From the NCBI GenBank assembly GCA_001723855.1, contig MCBC01000104.1, positions 1 through 9,508 of the forward strand: a DNA stretch of 9,508 nucleotides. Direction: 5' to 3'. Below the pieces are notes generated by a model, which had not been told where the DNA came from, searched no databases, and worked only from the letters and a program-made list of their open reading frames with translations. This document shows positions 1-5,900 of this stretch, in pieces. How positions within the stretch are numbered: the first letter of the stretch is position 1; every line of letters starts with the position of its first letter. The stretch is from Candidatus Altarchaeales archaeon WOR_SM1_86-2 (GTDB lineage Archaea; Altiarchaeota; Altiarchaeia; IMC4; MCBC01). Made by a program: the position numbers and the translations under genes.

Positions 1-120
1 ATGGGCGAGACCATGGGGGGGAAGCTGTGGACATACAACGGGGCGAATGAAGAAGTCGATATCCTGCACATAGAAAAGAGAAAAAAGTGTAATGTGTGTG
101 GTTTTTTTGGATGCGAATAA
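1..120 (+). CDS. C-terminal end of an E1/ThiF/MoeB-like ubiquitin-activating-type enzyme (5' partial)
   Basis: Only the last 39 residues are in the window; the reading frame is open from base 1 and stops with TAA at 118-120. The Met at base 1 is probably internal. The visible tail has a Gly-Lys-Leu-Trp-Thr-Tyr strand, a short acidic turn, a strand rich in Ile/Leu followed by basic residues (IEKRKKC), and then CNVCG. This order matches the C-terminus of ThiF/MoeB/HesA proteins, where a 'GRLLLYD' strand is followed by a strand and a terminal CxxCG that forms half of a structural zinc site; the other Cys pair would lie upstream. Such enzymes adenylate the C-terminal glycine of a ubiquitin-like protein. 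The gene immediately downstream encodes a ubiquitin-like domain fused to an E2, which strongly supports an E1 role over a thiamine or molybdopterin role. An extra Cys (FFGCE) follows the CxxC. The catalytic part is not visible, so its exact E1 class cannot be judged. Confidence 0.68.
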   Translation: MGETMGGKLWTYNGANEEVDILHIEKRKKCNVCGFFGCE

Positions 121-152
121 CTTATTTATTTTTTTAATAATATAAAAATAAA
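121..152 (+). promoter_or_regulatory. AT-rich leader with TATA-like box; possibly leaderless start of the UBL-E2 gene
   Basis: The 32-base gap after the E1 stop is almost pure A/T. It contains TTTATTTTTTTAATAATATA, a plausible archaeal TATA element about 22-29 bases before the ATG at 153. No Shine-Dalgarno motif precedes the ATG; a GGAGG motif occurs just after it, inside the coding region. This fits a leaderless or very short-leader transcript, or simple read-through from the E1 gene. The call rests on composition and spacing only. Confidence 0.3.
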
Positions 153-953
153 ATGGAGGAAAAAAGCAGGATAATCCATATAACGATTAGAAACACAGCA
201 AACGACCAGACGTATAAATTAAAGGTGCCGGGCAAGATAAACGCAGATACCGTGCTGCAGCAATTAAGGTCCAGGGTAAGGATCCCGGAAACTTACGTTC
301 TCTCTTTCGGAGGCAACGTGATAGACGGCGATACTCCGCTGGAAGACGGGGGTATCGGTGAGGGAGATTTGTTAAAGCTGATACCAAATCCTGAGGGGGG
401 CGGAAATCAAAAGCATTCCCCGACACTTCCGAGAGGTCTTTGGGAGAGCAGATTAAGGTATGAATATGATGCTCTTACGGAGATCTCAAGGAAGGAGCCT
501 GTTTCATTTATGGCAAACAATGAGATGACGGATTATATAATAACGTTTAACGGGATGGGTCTTGTACGGGATGATGAAGGAAATATCACCGAGCACCACG
601 AACACACGATCGAGGTCAATCTGCATCGAAGGTTTCCGTATGCCGGGGGGCTGTGGGTAAGATGGGTTTCTCCCGAGAACATATACCATCCGAATCTGGA
701 CCCCCCGGACATATGCATAGACCTGATAAATCGGTGGAGACCGGTGTCATCATTAAAAGATGTTATTGACGGCATACGCTGGCTGCTGCGGCATCCGAAT
801 CCGGACGACCCTTATGAAGGCAAGGAGGATGTTGCCGGGTGGTATAAAGCAAACTGGGATCGGATTAAAAAGGAAGATATCGTGATAATAGAAGAAGAGC
901 AGGATGAAATCGTGATTGAGGGTATAATGGAAGGGAATGGAACTAACACCTGA
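153..953 (+). CDS. Ubiquitin-like domain fused to an E2 (UBC-fold) conjugating enzyme
   Basis: This 266-residue protein has two parts. Residues 6-78 look like a beta-grasp ubiquitin-like domain: two N-terminal strands, a helix near 31-42, a strand with SFGGNVIDGDTPLED (like the ubiquitin segment before its 3-10 turn), and a last strand LLKLIPNP followed by Gly82-Gly83-Gly84, placed like the ubiquitin Gly-Gly. Residues 95-240 are a canonical E2: N-terminal helix (WESRLRYEYDALTEI), beta-meander, HPN at 179-181, catalytic Cys188 in DICIDLINRW, then a WxP turn and a helix ending LLRHPNPDDP, all closely resembling eukaryotic UBC enzymes. The expected role is to accept a UBL thioester from the E1 encoded just upstream and transfer it to targets. 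The tail (241-260) is acidic with hydrophobic patches. ATG 153 is the only start that keeps the full first strand. Fold assignments are by eye. Whether the UBL is conjugated, cleaved off, or only recruits E1 is unknown. Confidence 0.88.
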   Translation: MEEKSRIIHITIRNTANDQTYKLKVPGKINADTVLQQLRSRVRIPETYVLSFGGNVIDGDTPLEDGGIGEGDLLKLIPNPEGGGNQKHSPTLPRGLWESRLRYEYDALTEISRKEPVSFMANNEMTDYIITFNGMGLVRDDEGNITEHHEHTIEVNLHRRFPYAGGLWVRWVSPENIYHPNLDPPDICIDLINRWRPVSSLKDVIDGIRWLLRHPNPDDPYEGKEDVAGWYKANWDRIKKEDIVIIEEEQDEIVIEGIMEGNGTNT

Positions 954-1536
954 GCAGGGAAAATTATTGGTTGGATTGGCAAGAAGCGTTATTGAAGAAT
1001 ATTTTGGTGCAGGGAAGGTAGAAATTCCAGAAACCCTGAATGATATTCTCAGGAGGAAGATGGGAGTCTTTGTTAGCCTTCACACTTACCCAGGCCATGA
1101 TCTGAGAGGTTGCATAGGGTATGCCGAGCCCGTGATGACCCTTTCACGGGGTTTAAGAAACGCCGCATTGTCCGCAGCCCTCAATGACCCGAGATTCCCG
1201 CGGTTGAAAGCGGACGAGTTAAAAAACCTGGTGGTGGAGGTTTCTATTCTAACCCCCCCGGAGTTGATGGATGTCGGGAAGCCGGAGGATTACTTAAATG
1301 AGATTAAAATCGGCAGGGACGGGCTGATTGTCGAAGAAGGTGTGTTTAAGGGTCTTTTGCTGCCCCAGGTGCCGGTCGAATGGAAATGGGACGTTCCCAA
1401 ATTCCTTGCGCATGCCTGCATGAAAGCGGGGTTAAGCGCAAACGCATGGCTTGATCCGGAAGTCAGAGTATATAAATTCAGCGGACAGGTTTTTTCTGAG
1501 ACCGTGCCGGAGGGGGAGATTATAGAGAAAAATTGA
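937..1536 (+). CDS. AMMECR1-domain protein
   Basis: The 199-residue protein is a full-length single AMMECR1 domain, close to the usual size of archaeal members. Hallmarks seen are LRGCIGY at 56-62, the helix NAALSAALNDPRFPRL at 75-90, a strand EVSILTPPE at 101-109, GLLLPQVPVEWKWD at 139-152, and CMKAGLSANAW at 161-171. The biochemical function of the family is not established; the conserved Cys in LRGCIG and the basic/acidic surface suggest a catalytic or nucleic-acid-related role, but this is not proven. The ATG at 937 lies 17 bases inside the end of the UBL-E2 gene, so the two are probably co-transcribed and translationally coupled. The start is supported by the family N-terminus (LTPEQGKLLVGLAR). 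The overlap may mean a shared process with the conjugation enzymes or just compact packing. No truncation is visible. Confidence 0.93.
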   Translation: MELTPEQGKLLVGLARSVIEEYFGAGKVEIPETLNDILRRKMGVFVSLHTYPGHDLRGCIGYAEPVMTLSRGLRNAALSAALNDPRFPRLKADELKNLVVEVSILTPPELMDVGKPEDYLNEIKIGRDGLIVEEGVFKGLLLPQVPVEWKWDVPKFLAHACMKAGLSANAWLDPEVRVYKFSGQVFSETVPEGEIIEKN

Positions 1537-1554
1537 GGGTACTAGTCCATTAAC

Positions 1555-1576
1555 TGTTTTCTTGTTTTATTTTCCT
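1555..1576 (+). terminator. T-rich probable archaeal transcription terminator after the AMMECR1 gene
   Basis: Bases 1555-1576 on the + strand consist mainly of three T-runs (TTTT, TTTT, TTTT) broken by single C, G or A residues, 18 bases after the AMMECR1 stop. Archaeal RNA polymerase terminates at such U-rich tracts without needing a hairpin, and no strong stem is seen here. The same AT-rich stretch must also hold any promoter for the membrane protein starting at 1602, so the assignment is tentative. Confidence 0.35.
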
Positions 1577-1601
1577 AATTCTAAAATTCTTAAACAAAAA
1601 T

Positions 1602-2174
1602 ATGGCTTCAGAACTCAAAAAAATACTAAAAGAGCTTTTTTTGGTACTGGTATTGTGCACCTTCGGCGGGGTCGCAGCGGGTTTAATTCTAAACAGCATG
1701 GAGAACGAATTATATAAAATCCCGGGACTTTTAGTGCTGCTGCCTGCTGTTTTAGCGATGAGGGGCAATATTTCCGGAGCGATCGGTTCCCGACTGGGGT
1801 CTGCTTTGCATCTGGGGCTTATAGAGCCGAGATTTAAATGGAATCCCGCATTAGCCGACAATATATGGGCATCTCTAATCTTGAATGTTGTGATGTCGTT
1901 TCTTCTGGGGATTGTTGCGGCGGTCGCGTACTTTTTATTCTTTCCATCGGATGCTAACCTCGGCATACTGGGACTTATAATAAAACTCACGACGATATCA
2001 TTAATCGCCGGAACCGGTGCGGGGATCATTCTGACCGCATTATCCGTATTCATAGCGATCGCAACTTATTCTTATGGCCTGGATCCGGATAACGTTGTGA
2101 ATCCAATACTTCTCACAACAGGGGATATACTCACTGTATTATGTTTATTACTCACTGCAAAATTCTTTGTATAA
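1602..2174 (+). CDS. MgtE/SLC41-type divalent cation transporter, membrane domain only
   Basis: This 190-residue protein is highly hydrophobic, with membrane segments near residues 12-30, 40-53, 88-114, 119-150 and 168-190, consistent with the five-helix MgtE membrane domain. Signature stretches are PGLLVLLPAVLAMRGNISGA (41-60, first half of the domain) and GLDPDNVVNPILLTTGD (159-175). Its closing Asp175 sits where MgtE proteins have the conserved last-helix aspartate that binds Mg2+ in the pore. Bacterial MgtE adds cytoplasmic N and CBS domains, which are absent here. Archaea often encode the membrane domain alone, as tandem pairs or duplicated proteins, so it likely works as a dimer in the cytoplasmic membrane moving Mg2+ or another divalent cation. 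No second half-gene is adjacent. The ATG at 1602 lacks a Shine-Dalgarno motif and lies in AT-rich DNA, suggesting a short leader. The stop overlaps the start of a palindrome array. Confidence 0.85.
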   Translation: MASELKKILKELFLVLVLCTFGGVAAGLILNSMENELYKIPGLLVLLPAVLAMRGNISGAIGSRLGSALHLGLIEPRFKWNPALADNIWASLILNVVMSFLLGIVAAVAYFLFFPSDANLGILGLIIKLTTISLIAGTGAGIILTALSVFIAIATYSYGLDPDNVVNPILLTTGDILTVLCLLLTAKFFV

Positions 2175-2247
2175 AACTTTTAAAAAAAGTTTTATATTAG
2201 AGACAAGGTCTCTAATATACTTTAGAAATATGTTTCTAAAGTTTTAT
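2171..2247. repeat. Array of three adjacent perfect palindromes between the MgtE-like gene and hisH
   Basis: Three stem-loops lie end to end. The first has an 11-bp perfect stem (2171-2181 with 2185-2195, loop AAA). The second has a 12-bp perfect stem (2193-2204 with 2208-2219, loop AAG; core TATTAGAGAC). The third has a 10-bp perfect stem (2219-2228 with 2233-2242, loop TATG; core CTTTAGAAA). The left arm of the first (ATAAAACTTT, 2171-2180) is also perfectly complementary to 2238-2247, so the whole 77-bp element has 10-bp terminal inverted repeats and can fold in two exclusive ways. It begins inside the MgtE stop codon and ends 10 bases before the hisH ATG. It could be a terminator, an attenuator-like leader for hisH, a protein-binding site, or a small MITE-like palindromic repeat; the sequence does not decide. 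Confidence 0.8.
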
Positions 2248-2257
2248 CAAAATAAAA

Positions 2258-2386
2258 ATGACAATTGCAATTATCGATTACGGTGCGGGGAACTTAAGGA
2301 GCATCAGTAACGCCTGCGCTTATCTCGGGAAGGATGCGAAGCTTGTCTCAGACCCGACGGCAGCAGAAGACGCGGTGACGCCATGA
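2258..2386 (+). pseudogene. hisH: hisH, N-terminal fragment cut off by a deletion and frameshift
   Basis: Translation from the ATG at 2258 gives a typical HisH N-terminus, IAIIDYGAGNLRSISNA, followed by a helix and a strand (KLVSDP) up to TAAEDA. The frame then runs into TGA at 2384-2386 after 42 residues. In intact HisH the next residues are the strand and oxyanion motif of the type 'lPGVGAFGDAM'. Here only GDAM remains, in another frame, so about 10-12 residues are missing at about 2372-2377. HisH is the glutaminase subunit of imidazole glycerol phosphate synthase; it supplies ammonia to HisF in histidine biosynthesis. Without this segment the fragment has no catalytic residues. Confidence 0.8.
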
Positions 2387-2817
2387 ATAAGCTCAAATTA
2401 TGGAAAAATATCCTCCTGGAGAAGATCAATGAAGGAGTTCCATTTTTAGGCATATGCCTCGGCGTACAGGTTATCTTTGAGGAAAGCGACGAATCCCAGG
2501 GGGTGGAGGGCATTGGCATTTTTAAAGGCAGGTGCGTTCGCTTCTCCGGCGTGAAATGCCCGCACATGGGCTGGAATGATATTAAAGTTACTAGAGAGGT
2601 TCCGGTTCTGGAGGGCGTCGGAAGAGATTACTTCTACTTCGTGCATTCGTATTATGTCGTCCCGGAGGATGAAGAAATTATCGCAGCCGTAACAGAATAC
2701 GGTACCGAATTCCCTGCTGTTATTGCAAAGGACAATGTACTTGCAACACAGTTTCACCCTGAGAAAAGCGGCGAACCGGGGTTGAGGATTTTGAAGAATT
2801 TTCTGGATGTTCTGTAA
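2383..2817 (+). CDS. hisH: HisH glutaminase, C-terminal fragment with catalytic triad (broken gene)
   Basis: This is the remaining 144 residues of the imidazole glycerol phosphate synthase glutaminase subunit (class I glutamine amidotransferase, hydrolysing glutamine to feed ammonia to HisF). The nucleophile elbow FLGICLGVQ puts the catalytic Cys at residue 25; CPHMGWNDI is a HisH-type segment; FVHSYYV is a conserved strand; and TQFHPEKSGEPGLRIL carries the catalytic His and Glu near 127-129. The true frame extends upstream through GGT-GAC-GCC, matching GDAM of the family, so the ATG at 2383 is a conserved internal Met rather than a proven start. Its ATGA overlap with the stop of the N-terminal fragment could allow re-initiation. 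The oxyanion-strand motif PGVG is absent from both fragments, so a re-initiated product is unlikely to be a working glutaminase. Adding the fragments plus about 12 missing residues gives a normal HisH length of about 200. It may be a true pseudogene or a sequence error. Confidence 0.85.
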   Translation: MNKLKLWKNILLEKINEGVPFLGICLGVQVIFEESDESQGVEGIGIFKGRCVRFSGVKCPHMGWNDIKVTREVPVLEGVGRDYFYFVHSYYVVPEDEEIIAAVTEYGTEFPAVIAKDNVLATQFHPEKSGEPGLRILKNFLDVL

Positions 2818-2831
2818 TCCCAATCACAGAA

Positions 2832-2858
2832 CAGTTAAAATTCCGAAGGAATTTTCTG
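2832..2858 (+). terminator. Stem-loop downstream of hisH, possible transcript end
   Basis: An 8-bp perfect stem AAAATTCC (2837-2844) with GGAATTTT (2848-2855) closes a GAA loop. It can be extended by CAG/CTG (2832-2834 with 2856-2858) across a two-base TT bulge. It lies 14 bases after the hisH stop. No long T-run follows, so as an archaeal terminator it is atypical; it may be a 3'-end stability element. Confidence 0.35.
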
Positions 2859-2886
2859 GAGTTGAAAGTTTAAATCAAAAATAAAA

Positions 2887-2933
2887 TTTATATTTTTGTA
2901 ATGTATAATATATAAAACATTTAAATGAGGTGA
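2887..2933 (+). promoter_or_regulatory. TATA-like box and Shine-Dalgarno for the clostripain-type protein gene
   Basis: TTTATATT at 2887-2894 resembles the archaeal TATA element and would place transcription start near 2918, giving a leader of about 20 bases. A clear Shine-Dalgarno motif GAGGTGA at 2927-2933 sits three bases before the ATG at 2937 and supports that start. This is the only gene in the window with a strong ribosome binding site directly ahead of it. A second AT-rich run (2905-2917) could be an alternative TATA element. Confidence 0.5.
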
Positions 2934-2936
2934 AAA

Positions 2937-5900
2937 ATGAAAAACAGAAATTTAAATCAAAAAAATTTTGCTACGCAAAATTTTAACTCGCAACATAAAT
3001 TATATTGCGAAAATAAAATTTTAGTGGTATTGATTGTAATAGTCACCGTTGGATTGATATACGGGTGTATTGGAAAACCTGAAGTATGTGGTGATGGAAA
3101 TTGTGGTGCCGCAGAAAATATGGACAACTGCTGCAAAGATTGTGGATGTCCAACCGGAATGAAATGTGAGAACAATAAATGCATTAGAATAGAAAAACAA
3201 ATGATGCCCGTAAAAATCAATGAAGTGCTGTATGATGCAGTTGGTGATGACGCCGGCAACGAATGGGTAGAGCTCTACAATGATGGTTCCGGCTACCAAA
3301 ACATCAGCGGCTGGGCAATTTCAAATCGAGACGGCACAGTAATTACAGCGCTGCCTTCATGGGAATTTCCTAACGGCACCTATCTTGTTGTATATTTTGG
3401 CAGCGGAACTGACGATAACAATTTCTCGGATGGATATGGTTCTTTCTATACCAATGGTAATTTTGGGGTATTTAACGATACACAAGATGAAGTAGGACTG
3501 TATAATGGCATACCAAGTGCTTCAACTATTGTTGATTTTGTTTCATGGAGCAGCACTGGTTTATATTCTGGAGGCAAATCGCATGATTATGCAGTAAGCG
3601 CCGATATATGGGACGCGGGCGATTTTTTTGACAGCGCTGATGCATTGGCCCCATCTCACCACAAAAAGACCATAGTATTCCCTGGAGACACGATAGGCAG
3701 AGATAAAGATTCTACTGATACGAATCAGCCGGATGACTGGGAAGCACATGGCGGTAAGGATGCCATTGCACCAACACCGGGGGCACGGAATTTGCATATT
3801 TTAACCTTTGCCCCACCAGAACCCTGCCCTATTCCCCAGCCGCATAAGAAATGGACATTCATGGTTTACATGGGTGCCGATAATAACCTGGAGAGGGCTG
3901 GCTTCAAGGATATTAACGAGATGGAGCTGGCGGGCGGTTCCGATAAAAACATAAGTATCGTGGTTCAAGCAGATTTTTTGAGAGATATAGATAACGGGGA
4001 CACATCAAGGATCTGTATTATCAATGACAGTAATATGGCTAATATTGCATCCCCAAGAATTCCAATGCCTGAACAGAATATGGCTGATCCGGCAACCCTC
4101 ACCAGTTTTATTAACTGGGCGATGTCAAATTTCCCTGCAGACAATTATGCCCTCATAATATGGGATCATGGGGGGGGATGGAAAGGCGTGGTATGGGATG
4201 ATACAACCGGAAATGATGCTATTTACATGGGGGAACTCAAGTCTGCTTTAAAAACGGTTCCAAAGCTTGACGTTATCGGTTTTGATGCGTGCTTGATGGC
4301 CATGGTAGAGGTCGGACAGCAGATATCGGATGACGCTTCGGTTATGGTGGGATCAGAGGAATATGAACCAGGAGACGGGTGGCCTTATGATACAATACTT
4401 GCGGGGCTTAAGGCCAATCCCGGCTGGAGCGGCCCACAACTCGCAACAAGGATCGTAAATGACTATGACGCATTCTACACAGGAAAGGACAATAAACGCA
4501 CCCAGAGCGCGATAGACCTATCCAGCGGCAGCTTTAAAAATCTGGTTGGTGCGACAAGCAGTTTTGGCGCTCAGTTAAAATCAGGCATGGAGGATTATGA
4601 CCTCCTTTTTGTAAAACATTACGATCCGAACGATAATGTACAGATAGGCATCAGAGATCAGTTGGTGGCAACTGAAAAATATGATTATAATGATTTTATA
4701 GATCTTTACCATTTTGCAGATAACATTAAAAACGAGGGCAGAATACATGATCAATGGAAAAACAAAGCACCTGATGTCAAGAATTTAGTAACTGCATCCG
4801 TAATCGCCGAAAAGCACGGTCCAGGACATCCAAATTCTCATGGCATTTCAATTTATTTCCCGTATTATCAAACAAAAGAAACTGGAGGGGCGCACAACCG
4901 CCCGTTTGATAATCCTTGGCCGTCTTATCTCCCGGATAATTCTAAACTCGCCATGTATGCAGAGGACTTTACCACAGCATGGGGCAAAGTTCCTTATTTC
5001 CCCATACCCCCTGATGACCCGCCTCACCCTCTCCCCCAAACTCCAGATTTCCTTTTCAGGGATGCCACGCAGTGGGACGAATTCCTGCACAGATATTATA
5101 AACCGGTTGCCGATGCAGGCGAAGATGCAGTGTATGAATGGGGTGCTATAGTAACTCTTAACGGCAAGGGATCTTCAGACTCTGATGGTGTCGTAACCAG
5201 ATGGATATGGGACCTCCACAGCAACAGGGATGAACCGCCAACCCTGCCGGGACCTAACGGTGCCTGCGGCTCAACCAATGAGGACTGGGAGTGCGACAGG
5301 GCGGATGAGGCAAACGATGATAAAGAACTTGAGGGTGTAACGGTTACTTTCCCGTGTGTTGAGCCCATATATTATATCACCCTGACAGTTTGGGATGATC
5401 ATAATTCGTTGCATGGGAATCACTGGAAAACGGATCAATATGAGGTGGTGATAGAATGCATACCCGGCTATGTCCCCCCGCCGGGACCAACCCCCACTCC
5501 TACGCCAACACCAACGCCCACACCAACGCCCACGCCCACGCCCACGCCAACACCAACGCCCACACCAACGCCCACGCCCACGCCCACACCAAATAATTGT
5601 TCATGTTGGGATAACAGAATAAATCCCACCGAATTACTTGGACCTGGCATGGGATGTAAAGATGACTGCCCAGATGATTATACATGCAATATGGGGATGT
5701 GTAAATGTGTCCACAATTTCGTGATAACTCCTCGTTGCGGCGACGGGCAGATTACTACATCATACGACCCGGGTCAAGGAAAGGAAGAATGCGACACGGG
5801 TCAAGGGGCTCGTGACACATGTCCGCCGCCTACAGTATGCATAAATTGTAAATGTGTAGAAAAAGAGGAGGAAGTGCCAGCCCCTTCAGATACGGATGGT

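Noticed and set aside
1550..2053. A 167-codon minus-strand ORF opposite the MgtE-like gene.
   Set aside because: The plus-strand frame has clear MgtE signatures and membrane helices; the antisense frame shows no recognisable domain.
2171..2247. Possible CRISPR fragment because of repeated palindromic units.
   Set aside because: The three palindromes have different core sequences, there are no regularly spaced identical repeats and no unique spacers of constant length.
5468..5650. Minus-strand ORFs rich in Gly-Val or Ala-Trp-Val repeats.
   Set aside because: They are the antisense reading of the Pro-Thr codon repeat and have no independent coding support.
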